From contig JBCAMK010000020.1 of the NCBI GenBank assembly GCA_038503065.1, positions 248,001-312,000 of the forward strand: DNA of 64,000 nt. Direction: 5' to 3'. Both the position numbers and the translations under genes were made by a program. Under the pieces are notes generated by a model. It was not told where the DNA came from. It ran no database searches and saw only the letters and a list, made by a program, of their open reading frames with translations. Shown in pieces: positions 36,779-49,321 of this stretch. This DNA is from Paragyromitra xinjiangensis (taxonomy: Eukaryota > Ascomycota > Pezizomycetes > Pezizales > Discinaceae). Numbering within the stretch: position 1 is the stretch's first letter; each line of letters starts with the position of its first letter.

Positions 36779-38648
36779 CCCGTCGTCAATAAAGGGCGGT
36801 AAATTTTGCGAGTTCTCAAGATCTATGGGTACCAGTGAAGGTTTGTAGTATAATCTATTGGCGTGGAGATACGTCTTCAGATGGAGAAACCTATCTAGCC
36901 ATTTCGTTCAGGGCAACCTAGTTAGAAATATCACGATGCTAGGGAACCAGGTGCAGGTTTCGGTAACTTGGAGGTTGAGTATTATCCAACACATTGCCGA
37001 TAGTTCGATTCTGGATAGGTGACCTTCCTTGGGAGGCGAAATAACCTTTGACCATGAAGCCAAACCCACTCGAGGTAGGGGAGCAAGTGTTGGCATTTTC
37101 TTGGTGAAAGAGGTGATGGAGTGAGTGTTAGAAAGGTTAAGTGATGCTCCAGTCTTGAATGCCGATTTTTCCTGATAGGGAAAGGGAAAAAAGGAGTCAC
37201 GAGATCTTCGTTTAGAAACTGCAGGCCCAACGAAAGGGGCCAGTCGCCTCGCCTCCTGCGTCATTGTCTCTACTTAGATTGATCTAATAATTACCTTCAT
37301 CATCTTACCACCAACATTATAGATGTTGCCAGCGCATTGAATTTCTTTATTACGAAAGCATGCTCGCAAGCGTTGTTGGCATGGCGTAATAATCTCGATT
37401 TACGCATGACAGTATGCTTGCTATCTATTGTTTTCTTTTTTCTTTGTGTGTAGTCAGGAGGTACACCTATGCAAGCGCGAGGCAAATAATAGCATGCACA
37501 TCAGTATCAATAGTAGGAGGAAACAAGCCTGAGATGCGAGAAAATTGGACAGAGAAGAGAAGGGGTCCTATGTCTTTCGATCTCCCACAAGAAAATTTCC
37601 GCCCCAATTAGCAACGCAGCTTGCGATAAACAACAACATTATCAACTGGCTTGTTTGGGGGAAGATGCCGGATCCTAATCCTCATGTGCGTGGACTGTTC
37701 TAAAAGTGGCTATGAGGTTCCGGAGCGTTTGACAGATTTGCGATCTTCAGCCTCATAAGGCACGGAGTTTTGTAGTTTGTGTGCGTAGCGATGTATATGT
37801 GATGCGATTCAAAATGTGCTCGGCGAACTAATTTGGGCGTTGGGAAAACATGTGAATAAAAAGTAGTTTGTGTTCGTATTTCCTCCTCAAGTTAGAGATA
37901 GAGACGGTTGGGATTGCAGAGCAAGGAGAAAACAGTGAGAATCGGAGAAATAGAGTCTAATGCCAATTTTAGTATTAATTCTGGGGGTTGCCGTCAAATT
38001 CAAAGACAGTGGTTTCTATTCTGGGAAGCGCTTACCCATGCTTTCAAGCTGCGAAGTTGAGATATCAACAATTTTCGTTTCAGTCGGAGAATATCATTGG
38101 GGGCCCTCGGTTGTTTCATTGCCCCTGAGTTTGAGCCACTCAGGGGTCTGTTGCGGCGTTGTTTTAACTCTTTAGGCTCCAGCCTTGTTCTTCCAGAAGC
38201 ATCATGTCAGATCTACACCAGGCAACAGCCAGCCAGGTGTATTAGCAGATTTCAAGGATCATGAACATCTCGTTTTTCTCCAACACAGATCAGGTACCGG
38301 TAAACGTACACAATCCCCTCCGAAGATTGGATACGCCGAGCATCGGAAAGCCTAATAACTAAGGTGTTTTTGGTGTTTTTTTTACTCTAGGCACCAATGA
38401 CCCTAGCCGAAGGCCTCAGTATGAATACAATGCAATTACATAGGGGTAAGGCTACCTGTGTTACCTTAATGTTACCTGCATTTTCAGGCCAGCGACATGT
38501 GCCGAGAAACAAAGAAAAAAAAACTCCTCGTTCCATGGCACGGGTCTCTGGGGTGTGGGGGGTGAAGAGATCGGATTACATACTAACCACCAGGAGAACA
38601 GAATAACAAAATATGCGACAATCGAAAAACGAAGAAAAAAGAAACAAG

Positions 38649-38676
38649 AAAAAACCCCAACCAGTTGGGCTTTTTT
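38649..38676. repeat. terminator-like hairpin
   Basis: Six A, CCCCAAC, CA, GTTGGGC, six T. The CCAAC/GTTGG stem flanked by A and T runs resembles a bacterial intrinsic terminator on either strand, but the setting is fungal non-coding DNA, so a termination role is not claimed. Confidence 0.5.
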
Positions 38677-39869
38677 CGCAACTAGGCATTTTAACCGTTG
38701 CGAGGATTAGACGTCTTTAATCTCCGGTGTTGAATGGGCCTGTCAGCGTGAGAAACAACATCGCACAAAGACATCATCATCATGGACATCGTCAGCCCTC
38801 TTTCTCTATCCACCACACCCACACAGACAAATTCCTCTCCACAAATCTCTTCATGCAGCTATCCGGCGCCGTTTGATACTCGAAATTCAGGGGGCAAGGC
38901 CTTAAAATTTTTGTAGACACACTTGACGAGTAACAAATGCAGATTCGCTTGGGATAGAATCCCTAGATAGCAGAACTATCCGGACAAGGAACATCCCAAG
39001 AACTGTTCCCTCTCCTCGATTACATGGTACCAATCCAGATCGCTAGCTGGAGATGTCGATTCGGCTAAAGGAATCAGCGTGACTAGTAATTTTTGTCGCG
39101 TCTTTCGGTGTACGCGTAACAAATACCTCTCGGACCACCTCTTTAAATACATGGTGTTACTTTTATGCAGGTTGTTGAAGCCGAGCAAACTCCTTGCCGA
39201 TGTACGGAAGTTTCACTAAACTCAGTGCCTGGGATTGCTATCCACTTTGTTGGCCAGGTGACCATTACCAATTCTCCCTGTCAGTCACCATTTGATGGTC
39301 AGGATGGCATGAACGCACATACCAATCAGCAATCCCAGACATTGCCACCTCGTCTTCCAATTTCTGCTATCATCTTATCAAACCCACCATAATAATGTAG
39401 ACACTCCACAAGTTTAGTTTCTGGTGGCTATAGATCTGGGATATAATCTTCCAGTAAAATCCTCGAATTCTGAGCTGAGGTTCGTCTCTAGAGTTGTATA
39501 TCTGAATAAAAGCCCAGTTCGCTCTCGATCCTTTGACTGTGTTTTTATTTTCTCTGGAAATTTCTTGCAATTCTTCACATTATCAGTGCTCGGGAAGAGC
39601 CTCGAGTTCCTCCTAGGAGTGTCCATATCCATCCGACTTCCGGAACCTCGAGTCAACCTGGTCGTTGCCAACATTACTTTGATAGTAAAGCACTATACAT
39701 CCTGGTGACGTGTTTGTGCTGTTGAGGATCTCGCGAGGGTTCAAACGACTTCTGCTGTTTCGGCCACTTATTCCTCTGCTCCGGCCCAAGATTGATCGGA
39801 TCCGTACGTTCTTTTCGAAATTATTACACACCTTCCCGTCGAAAATAAGTCCTCGACGGTATTTTAAAC

Positions 39870-40565
39870 ATGCCTCACCGCCTGAGCTCCTGCGGCAGCG
39901 GCTCTCCTCTTCCACCTCCGACTTGGAGCAATGACTATGCATCGTCTCACTTCCGGGAACCGGAAGACACCTCGCACCTACCTCATTCCGCGTACTCCCC
40001 TCAACAAAATGGCGAAGTCCAACAGCCCTCACAACCCATCACGGGCTACTGCCCAACCGCCGACGGCACCTTAGTTGGAAGCAACAACCCATCGAGTCAT
40101 AGCCCCGAAGTAGCCCAACTTCCTACGGCCCAGAACTCGGCCTACGTTCATCAGCCGCAATCATCTCAGTTTTATCACCAAGCCCAATCCAACACCTCAG
40201 TTCCATGGACGCCCGCTCCAACAACTTCGGATGTCCACAACCGTGATAGTCGCCCAAGTTCAATTTCCAGCACCACTCTGTCGTCGTCTTCAGGGTTGCA
40301 GCAACAACCCTCAGCCTTCCCATATCCCCACATGCTCTCTCGTTTTTTCACCATCAATCCTGCTGAGTCCCCATTGGCCTATGAAGATCGCAGAGCAATC
40401 TTGGAAGGCTTTGTCCAGGAAGGTGATGACATGTTTGCCATAAGAAGCGAGGAGCAAGGGTGGATGTTATCAGACCATAATATCGACTGTGACGAACGAG
40501 AGAGCCGGAAAGAAAGTGGCAGTTCGAGAACTTTAGGAAGATCGAGTGATGGAGCGAGTCAGTAG
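39870..40565 (+). CDS. Ser/Pro/Gln-rich hypothetical protein
   Basis: Not a recognised family. One frame of 231 residues without introns. Residues 1-145 are Ser/Pro/Gln/His/Tyr-rich and low in charge (QQNGEVQQPSQP, HQPQSSQFYHQAQSN), as in disordered activation-type regions. Residues 150-200 are more ordered and hydrophobic (PYPHMLSRFFTINPAESPL, AILEGFVQEGDDMFAI). The tail is charged and Ser-rich. The start codon context is AAACATGCC. Purine-rich sequence after the stop (GAGGTGAAGAAGAGG) is probably the 3' untranslated part. No DNA-binding domain is visible. The gene may be real but lineage-specific. Confidence 0.55.
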   Translation: MPHRLSSCGSGSPLPPPTWSNDYASSHFREPEDTSHLPHSAYSPQQNGEVQQPSQPITGYCPTADGTLVGSNNPSSHSPEVAQLPTAQNSAYVHQPQSSQFYHQAQSNTSVPWTPAPTTSDVHNRDSRPSSISSTTLSSSSGLQQQPSAFPYPHMLSRFFTINPAESPLAYEDRRAILEGFVQEGDDMFAIRSEEQGWMLSDHNIDCDERESRKESGSSRTLGRSSDGASQ

Positions 40566-43500
40566 AGAAGCATTGGTGCATTGAGGTGAAGAAGAGGAAT
40601 TGAGATCTTGCTGGAATTTGGAGAGAGTTAGCCCGAAGAAAGAGGGAGAGAATTAAAGGGAAGAAAAAAATAAGGAGTTTGAAACAAGTGGGGGGATACG
40701 AGGGGTTTCAAGAGTGGGGGGTTGATATTTCTAATGGTTGATAAAGGGAATTAGGAGATAGGCATGTGGGATGACCATGATGGGATTTGAAATGGTGGGG
40801 TGAAGCGAATTAGACACCATGAAGTAAGATAATGTGTAATAGTAGCTCGAGGAAGAAATATTCATGTTCCCGAACCCTCGGTCCCTCTAACAAGGATTTA
40901 AAAAGTATTTTCCACTTTATAACAACCGAAGTGAGCTTTTGGAATGATTTCTATACTAGCCTGAGGATTTGAAGTTAGCGGTGCGATAAAAATTCCAATG
41001 CTTGATTGAGGCTTACTTTTGGTTCTCTATTCTCCTGCCTTGGAGGATCAGGGTTATGTGGGTTTCCCCTTACTTGTTTATCAACCTCAAAAAAATTGGT
41101 CGTGCCCAGCGTTGATGCTAGGATCATTACAAGCCAGAGGTCACTCTGTATCTGTCAAGATAAAATTTTCTGGCTGCTGTTGTAACGTAATTGCTCAAAT
41201 GTTTGCAAAAGTAATTGCTAAACAGTGAGGTTTAAAATCAGGAGAAGATAGGGGATGATGCCATACCATTACCACAATATAGGAGACGAGATGGGCCGTG
41301 TCGACTGAACCAAATGGTGGAGAGGGAGAACTACCGAAACCTAATCAATCGGGGCTTATCCAGAAATCCAGGTCTATGCGGTTTGCCTTCCAGCTTGGCA
41401 GGGCGGCTCGGTAAATTCTAAAATCACGTGACACCTAAAAGTGTGAATCTAGTGCCAACAATTACCTTGATGAGCCGAAACCCGGCAGATCCAGCCGTTT
41501 GTAACTTTGGGTTTCGAGTGGGGTGTAAAAGTTATTTGTGGGGGACGAAATACCCTCCGGACGGTTATCTGCCGTTGGGCTGGTAGGATAGTGATCATGC
41601 TGTGTTTCCGATGAGCCCCAGTGTGATGCTACATATGGGCTTGTTACTGCCGATGAACTCTACCTCATATGAACATATCTCCAGGATAACGAAAGCCGCG
41701 ATTTTGGCCTTGTACCGAGATTTAGAACACATTTTTTGGACTTATTCATTCGTTCACCAATACCCGCATCTTCAAGATCGCGCTGGATGTTCAGCATTCT
41801 CTTCATCATCATTGCGGATCGGGAGAGCTTTTCTACTATTTGTTCCACTAGATTAGTAACTTCCGCCTTTTAGTCATGGATCGTGGTTAGCTTACTTGCC
41901 AAACGTGTTTCCAATATTTTTTAGTAAACTCTATCTGCGTTTCTCCAAGACGAAGTTGTTGTGATATCTCCACCTCCATAAATCGTGAGCACTTTCTGGA
42001 TATAGGCCTTATAATGAGAGTTTCTGGGCTGAAAAGTCGGGAAATCTGTAGTAAAACAAGGCATCAAATTCTCTTAATCAGTCACAGAAAGAGAGCAGCT
42101 CAAATTGCGAATGGGAGTCAGTGAACTTTAATGGCGTTTCTAGTTTTGAGGATTCATGACTGGAACGGAGAAATGGCGCAGGCCGTGTATCTGTGCCCTA
42201 ATTTGTGGAGTGCGTGATAAGCTAAAGTCCAAATGGGCTGAATGACTCAGTACCATAGTTTAGGAGCAAGCTCAAGTGAGACCGTGGCGTCCAACACCCG
42301 GTAAGGGATAGGCCCTTCAATAGTAGAAGTTGTAATGTGCATAACTCGACTTGGCCGGCTGGGATCAGCAACTAGTGGGCGAAGGCTTCTTAGAGACAGC
42401 ATTAGTTTTGATGGTGCCTAGATACACATCTTCATTCGTAGTGTCGTGTGCTTTTGATCAAGTACGGACTTGGGCTGATCCGCATGTATTGGTAAACTCT
42501 TCACGAAAATATTTTTGCTAGTTAGCAAGTCAGCCAGCAGTGTTGTATTTAAGTTGTCATTTTGGTTATAACCTTTCATATAGAGCACCCAGTTCTCTTC
42601 ATCCAAATATCCTGGTATTAAACCAACTTACCTGAAACCAGCAACCTAAAGGGCACTATATTAATACGATCCTCTATAGATACCTAGGCAAACAATGAGG
42701 CGTACTTGTGATGATGCTTCTCCTGGTATGCTTGTTCCTTGTCAGTAACTAATAAGCGGCCCAAGTACCCGCTTCCCCGAGAAACAAATAGTTGAGTTAT
42801 ATCGTATACTGGGAACAGGCGAGAACAAACTTAAGCAGCAATAAACCGGTTCAGTTGTGCGTACGGATATTCTCCTTTTTCTTCAGGAATCATCTCGTTA
42901 TATGAAGCACCACATGCCTATCACACCAAATTCGGGTCGGTTGGATTGCCCCGTTCCAACCACTTCCAGCGATTACCAACTGTGGATTTTTACTGGTTCT
43001 AAGATCCAAGTGGAACGAAGCACATCATGATTTGCTCACTACCTATTCAGAGAACTGACTGTTATTTGCGGCTTGTTAGCGAATTATGCACAGCCGTTGT
43101 AAAGTATCCCAAAGAGTCGTAATCGCCACCGGGATAGGATCACCGTAACACAAATAGCTTATCAGCGATTCGCCTATTTCAGCCCAGGTTAAACGTCTCG
43201 CATACGAGTATCCGAATAGGTAGCGATGCTCCCGCTCCGCCTTCGCCCAGCTGTGAATATGAGTAAAAATATCACTCACGCGATAGAAACCCAAACGATT
43301 CGTTCGATCTCACCGACATCCCAAAAACAAGATTCGTCAACCGCTAGGCCAGGCTGAGGGATGAGACTGAACCTGAATGATACCTTCATCCCATGGTTCG
43401 AATGTATTATGTTGAAGACGGTCGATCCAACTCGCTCGAGCCTTGTCAAATGAGTTTGGTCTTTACAAATCTTTTAAGACCCTTCTCATAAACTTGTCAG

Positions 43501-45004
43501 TAAATCAGCTGGCAGCAAGAGTAGCCGAGAGAAGGTTCCAATACAGACCCCTCAAAAAGATTCTCGAACCAGCTGCCTACGAACCCTCACACTTGATTCC
43601 ATCAAGCAAGGTGAACAACGCGAGCTTCTAATCCTGTACTTATACACAAGGCGTCAAAATAACTATCTGTTGAACCCAGATATCTCTTGCTAGAGCGAGT
43701 ATCGATCTCAAGATATATCAGATACCCCTAGAGTGATAAACGGGTAGATAAAGGTGCCGCACCATCCCAGGAAGACGTTGAAAATTCTGTCAAAGCTATG
43801 CTGATGTTGCCGGTGCTTTATGCGTACTATGGGGTAATCCTTAACTCGGTCAAACACTACTAAATGAGTAGCCAGGCCCTCATCATAAGCTATCCATCAG
43901 TCAGTCAACAACCTAACTAGTAGCAAAACTCGACAACGAAAGGTCTTAATACGTACCGTTCATCTGGAACCCCTGAAGGAACTCCATCTAGCAAGTCTAA
44001 TGTGACTTTATCTAGTCGCCTTACCCACGTGAGTAATATCATTAAGTCTATGCAACACCCTCAGCAAATTTTTAACTTTATCGTACGTGATATTTCTGAT
44101 AAAATGATGTTTCTCCTCAAGAAGAGAAAGTAAAAAGGTTGTTATCAATAGGAGAAAACACCGTTAACGATAAATGGTGATGAACGGTGGATTCTAGAAC
44201 GCGCAACGTCCTCGAGATGTTTGTGGTGGTGGGGTGGTTGGCTATCGATTAACTATTGGCCCTCGCTCATTCTTTCCCATGTGAATACCAGGGTTTAGGG
44301 ATAAACGACCCACCCGGAAGCACAGACACCAATTATTTCCTAGGCCCAGTCCAGTTTGCTGCCTTGTATTGGTGGTTCCACGATCGTTTCATACCTATAT
44401 AATGAGACGACTTTGGTGACCAATCGCGCCCGAAAAGCTGTATGGTGGCGTAATCTAGTGGCGCAATTTCTTCATCGGTAGTCACTCGTTAGGCAACGCC
44501 TTGCCTTACCACTCAGGAGTCAGAGCTCTGGTCTAAGTAAGAGACGGGGATGCCAATCTCCCAGTAATATCTCCCCAATAACCCTAATCCAACGCCACCC
44601 CGAAATTAAAACACAGACTATTATTTTATCTACCATACAAAATGGATATACAGGCCACTTCATAAAGGCATTTTCTAAACCAAATACGCCTCGTCCGTAC
44701 CCATGCCCGCCCTTAACCGTAAAAATGCACCGCCGTTTTTTAATCTAATAACCTCAAACACCGATGACCTGACGTTAATACTCCCACCAATCCGTAATGC
44801 AAAAATACCCAGAACAAAAAACCCGGATTATAGAGCGTGCGGCCGTACGAAGCAAGCGGCCGTGAAGTAAGAACAAGAACTTAGAAAAGAGAGATGGAAA
44901 GAAACCGATTCGCATCATCTGACAGGTATCGTGACCGTTAATCGTACCATATTCTCATGCATACACCCATGATCGTTCAAAATGCAAGCATCCGAAGCCT
45001 TCGT
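40566..45004. other. 4.4-kb AT-rich stretch without a supportable gene
   Basis: The first 300 bases are purine-rich and probably the 3' end of the preceding transcript. Elsewhere stops are frequent in every frame; frames of 60-84 codons (41019, 41602, 43076 minus, 43443) show no domain. 44.40-44.56 kb has GC-richer words that recall tRNA arms but no matching acceptor stem or T-loop. The last 300 bases lie downstream of CDC20 and should hold its 3' end. Confidence 0.55.
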
Positions 45005-46957
45005 CTAGCGGATCGTCATCTGCCTGTACATACTGCCAGAGCTCCCGTTGCCCAACCTCCTCGGAGACCTCTTATGGGGGCCAGAGCGCTTCTCGAACAG
45101 TTTCCAGAACTTAAGGTTCTCATCACTTGCGCACGCTGTAGAACGAAAGTTAGCACATTTATTCCAACCACAAAAAGAAACCAGAAGGGGGATTAATTAC
45201 TAGCGAGAGTTTGGCCATCAGGGCTGAGAGCAGAATGTAAGATCCTTGTCTCATGAGCAGGGATTTCGACGACACGGGTGAGGGTAGGGTAGTTCCACAC
45301 AGTCAGCTGATTATCAGGCATGCCATGACAGGAGACGAGCTCCCGGTAACTAAAAGTTTACAGTTAATGACCGGGCTATAAGAATATAAAGAGGACTGGG
45401 AGGGGTAGGTGCTTACTTTATGCTCCACTTCAAGCTGGTAACCTGGCTTTCGGTATCGATCGAGTTGACACGGGCACCTGTGGTGGAATTCCAAAAGTGA
45501 ATACAACCATCGTAATTACCACCACCAGTCGCGAGGAGATTAGGCTGCCATGGACACCAAGCAAGAGCCTTGACAGCCGCCGTATGATTTGTTTTGGTCC
45601 ACTTCGGGGTGTTCAACACTCTTGCGTCCCAGATGTTGACAAGATTATCATTACCACCACTGGCGAGTTGGGCGCCGTCAGAGCGCCACTCGAGGCCACA
45701 AACCTCTGAAGAATGGCCATTTAGCTGGGCAACCTTGTGTTCCGCGATGCGGACATCATGATTGAAGATATTACCAGATTGGGCACCGGTAGAAAGGATG
45801 GCCTGGTTCCAGGACATGACACCAACACGGGATTCATGACCTCGCATAGTGCGGACTTTTGCTTGTTCTTCGATGTCCCAAAGCTGGACGTCACCGTTCC
45901 CAATACCAATAGCAATGTACGTACCATCAGCGGACCACTTGACAGAACTGACGTACGTATCCGCAGTCGTCTCCATAAGCGTCGAAACAGCACCAGTATC
46001 TGCATCCCAAACATAAACTTCACGCTCCAAACCGATAGCGACTTGATTTCTGTTGGACCAATCGAGCAGGTTGAGGTAATAGTCATCAAGAATTCCCGGA
46101 GCATCAAGCACGCGCTCAGGAGCAGTGAGGATCCGACGGCGTTGTGGAGCAGGCCGAACAGGCCTAAGAGGACGGTTGTACTGAGACCTAAGATCAACTG
46201 GCTTCGCCGGTTCCGGAGCCTTGGGGTTGAATGCAAGGATACGAGTGTTGAGATTCATACCGCATGCCTCAGCGACAGAAGACTGAAAAGCAAGTGAATC
46301 TGCATTTGGAGCAGCAAAAAATAAATCATTATCAGCTGAGGAAGCGATTGGGAAATAGTCACTATTGCCAAAAACACCACCCTGCAGAACTGAGCTCGTG
46401 GGAGCGGTATATTCTTTGGAAGGAGCAGGGCGATAAGTAGCAATTCGCTCAACCTTTGCCACTGCTGTAGGAGAGGATGCAGAACGGTTTGGAATGAAAC
46501 GGTCACCATTCATGCGGATTGTCTTCTTTCCAACTTCCTGACGAACTTTCCTCTTAACACGAGAGGAGGTTGAACCCAAAGTCCATTTGCTAGCACCCGG
46601 CTCCAAACGAAGTGGTGAGGATGTCTTCTTCGCAATATCTGACTTAGGAGATGATACAAGCCTTAAAAAGCAGGTCCTTGTCGGTTCCTGCGATGTTGGG
46701 GCGTTGATTGATACAGGAGTGGAGACCTTGAGAGACGTGAATGCTGTTGAGAGTGAGTCGCGAAGGTTTGTACCCTTCTTCTTCTCAACGTGCCATTCAG
46801 GGTCATGGTGACGGGGGCGAAGAGGCGTGGAGATCAAACTGTTAGCAACAGCGCGGGAGCGTGGAGAAGGTGTGAGAGGAATCCGACCGCCGGCGGTACG
46901 AGTAGAGAAGATCCCAGTGTGGGACTTGACTGGGGTGTAGACAAGTGTAGTAGCCAT
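45005..46957 (-). CDS. CDC20: CDC20-type WD40 activator of the anaphase-promoting complex
   Basis: Three exons from 46957 down (45417-46957, 45201-45349, 45005-45135; introns 67 and 65 nt) give 606 residues. The protein recruits substrates such as securin and B-type cyclin to APC/C in mitosis and is held by the spindle checkpoint. The C-box DRFIPNR is at 152-158. A Mad2-binding-like segment TRILAFNPKAPEP is at 238-250, at the place of KILR in human CDC20. The WD40 propeller begins at VLDAPGILDDYYLNLLDWS (283-301), and its last blades cross both introns (ELVSCHGMPDNQLTVW; CASDENLKFWKLFEK). The last residues are MTIR, the Ile-Arg tail that docks on APC/C. Having the C-box, Mad2 motif and IR tail favours CDC20 over CDH1; the short linker also fits. 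The start MATTLVYTP is chosen because 124 upstream open codons translate a CT-rich leader. Confidence 0.95.
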
Positions 46958-47601
46958 TGTAGAGGAGTTTGAAAGCTGATATCGAGAAGACTTGGAGGAC
47001 GCTGATACGTAGTCGTAAGTCGTTACAGGAAAGTCAACTGAATGATTCCTGCTGAAGCGGCTCAGTGAAGATGGTCGATAGCAGATGTAGACAATGTAGT
47101 GACTGCGAGCGAGAGAGATGGAATGAAGACGATGTGAATGATAGTGAGAAGTCTTGAGTGGATGAGGGATGAGGGAGGGAGTGGGGTTGGTGGGGAGTAA
47201 CGTTGAAGGTTGGTGGGGTGGTCGTGGTGGGGCAGCTGGTAGACGCGTTGCCAGGATGTAAACACCCCGCCGTATCCATAGGCAACGCCATTCACTAACT
47301 AGCAACAACGCCAAAACCTGAAATTCCATATCGTAAAAGTTTGTTTCGGGTACGAAAAAGGTATTTTAGTTCGGATAATATCCACAACGGGTCAATTATT
47401 TACTTATGGGTCGGAAGGATCTCTGATGGGATCACACAGCTAAATTTTTCACTTATACATCACGTATAATGTTTTCAAGCTGATCCCGTCATGTATCACC
47501 GTTTCAACATATCCCAAGTTCAAGCATCAAGCCCCCAACGCTTGAAAAATATTGCCCCACTTGAAATCCTACACATGTTTCTCTCTTCAAGTTACCCCCC
47601 A
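46958..47601. other. leader and promoter region of CDC20
   Basis: On the minus strand 46958-47300 is CT-rich, as in fungal leaders. The frame stays open in line with CDC20 as far as 47329 but the product is Pro/Ser/His-rich low complexity, so it is read as untranslated. No clear TATA box was found. Confidence 0.5.
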
Positions 47602-47918
47602 TCATAGCCAGATCTCGAACGAACGGCTGTGCAGCTGACAAGACGGAGCATTCTCCAGCAGAGTCTCGCTCAGCTGTGCGTAAATTGCGACAGTCCGAGT
47701 CATGAAAATCACCAATTTGATTGCAGCAGCGATCAGACACCTCTCAAGTACCCACGGCAATCTCCGGTCAATCAAACATATCACGAGTGCCCAGAATCCA
47801 ACAGTCCAGACCATTCTATCAAACATCAGAAACAAAAAAAAAGCTCTTCTCGGACCTGTCCAAGCTTCGTAATTCATAGCCGCATACCCGACACCTCCGA
47901 ATAGCGCCCCCAAGAAAG
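47602..47918 (-). CDS. possible terminal exon of a small membrane protein
   Basis: Not a recognised family. After an acceptor with a branch-like site (CTGACAAG at 47919-47926) the frame reads AFLGALFGGVGYAAMNYEAW, TGPRRAFFLFLMFDRMVWTV, GFWALVICLIDRRLPWVLER and on to FEIWL with a stop at 47602. There are two or three hydrophobic segments with Arg-rich loops, as in small organellar membrane proteins. A stop lies in frame just upstream of the acceptor, so an earlier exon is needed. Candidate upstream sequence (48127-47919) does not join in phase at any obvious donor. Partial or broken gene, or chance. Confidence 0.3.
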
Positions 47919-48993
47919 CTTGTCAGGCGCCACACGTCTCGGCGGCTGTCTCGGTTCTCGCGAATAATTCTAGCTCTCCGGGACACCATCGATGATACTA
48001 TCCGATGATCATCATGGAGGACGACTCCTTTGGTGACCGGTCCGTACCTGAGCACGCGTCCCCTCCGAGTGAACCCGTAGGCCATCCTCCAATCCGAACA
48101 AACACCGGGGATGACGTCAAACAACACTGAAATATACCCGAAATTTGCTAACAGTCAGAGCTATATATTTTACCTAAGATCCCCAAGCTATAGTTTTGAT
48201 TCCCGGCTGGGCTGGGCCTAGAGATATCAAGACTAGTCGGCTTCTTCACCTATCCGGCAGCAGCCGCCGTTTGGCTATAATTATAGCCAAGAGCTACTTT
48301 AAATGATCATCTCCTAGGCCCCCCTAGTCATATCATATGGGATCACGCCCTGCCTCAGGGTCCAGAACCAGAAACAAGAAACATGGCCCAGGCGCCTGCT
48401 GTCCGAGCCCAATTCTCGTGTCAATTAGCCATCAAAACAAAGCCAATGTAGGTGAAGAGAAAAGAAAAAACAAACACCGCCGAGAAGTCCGCTAGAACTC
48501 GAGGAAGAAAACATCGGCAGGCCAAGAAAACACATGAAATGAAGATGGAAGGAAAAAAAAAGAATGAAAAAAAGCCACACCCTCGCCTGACACCGGCATC
48601 AGCAACCGCACCATAGTCTTACATCCGTTCTCAATCGAGGTATGCTTAACGAGCTATTGAGGCCTCATCGCCGCATCCTCTGCTTGCAGCCTAGCTAGTG
48701 GCATCATAACACTCGATTCGCCAGGGGTACATTAAATCTCCTACATAGCGGGGAGCAGGAGTACTATTCCGGTTCGATTGGAGCAGGTACGGAGATGGGA
48801 GTGGAGAAGTGGAGTATCTCTCATCTCTCTCCTCCGACCTACTCGTCATGGGTTAACATGTTTCGCATCTTTTTTCTATTCGCTTGTTCCCGCGTTTCTA
48901 GGCTTGTCCAGGCGTCACTTCCGGGGAATTGCGAGAGAAATGGAGTGATATACTGGGAAGGGGGGGTTACAGATTATCCCTGGTGGAGGGTTA

Positions 48994-49010
48994 TGGATGG
49001 ATGGATGGAT
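48994..49010. repeat. (GGAT)n microsatellite
   Basis: Four consecutive GGAT-type units (ATGGATGGATGGATGGAT), the complement of the CCAT array at 13650-13725. Confidence 0.75.
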
Positions 49011-49321
49011 GCCATGCAATTTATGGATGTTATGGGCTCTGCGGACCTTGGAGGCCTGTACCGTCCGGATGGTTAGCCCGATTCCGAAGGGGGGAGAGGT
49101 CGGTGCGTGGACTTCGTTTCAAAGTTCAAGGTTCATGGTTAATTATATGGAGCAAGGTTTGCATAGGTAAGTATGGGATGAGTACAAGCAAGCACCAAGT
49201 AAGTGAAGCTGGCTGGCTGGTGAGTGATGGAACATGATTCCCCATATCCCATTTCCAGCGTATGCACAATCTCGGGCGCGGCGTCATGCCCTGCATTGCA
49301 GCGATTCTTACTGTGTGTGTG

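Larger units (their letters stand above)
32924..39869. other. 7-kb stretch without a supportable gene
   Basis: 32924-33480 is T-rich and fits a 3' untranslated end. 33.7-38.5 kb has many stops in all frames and no domain; the longest frames (for example 36908-37264 minus) are featureless. Poly(T)/poly(A) elements occur at 33225, 34471, 36755 and 38649. An ATG at 38782 opens 44 codons starting MDIVSPLSLSTTPTQTNSSP, which look like a fungal N-terminus, but no further exon could be joined. 39.4-39.87 kb probably includes the leader of the next gene. Confidence 0.5.

Noticed and set aside
44440..44560. tRNA-like words (TAGTGGCGCAA, GGTAGTCAC, CTCAGGAGTC)
   Set aside because: No seven-base acceptor stem and no T-arm GGTTCRA sequence at the right spacing on either strand.
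46958..47329. In-frame N-terminal extension of CDC20 by 124 codons
   Set aside because: The extension is Pro/Ser/His/Leu-rich, translated from a CT-rich leader; the start MATTLVYTP gives the expected family length.
47819..48127. Minus-strand frame of 102 codons with a CRVC pair
   Set aside because: Considered as the first exon for 47602-47918, but it cannot be joined in phase at any good donor, and the CXXC pair has no zinc-finger partner.
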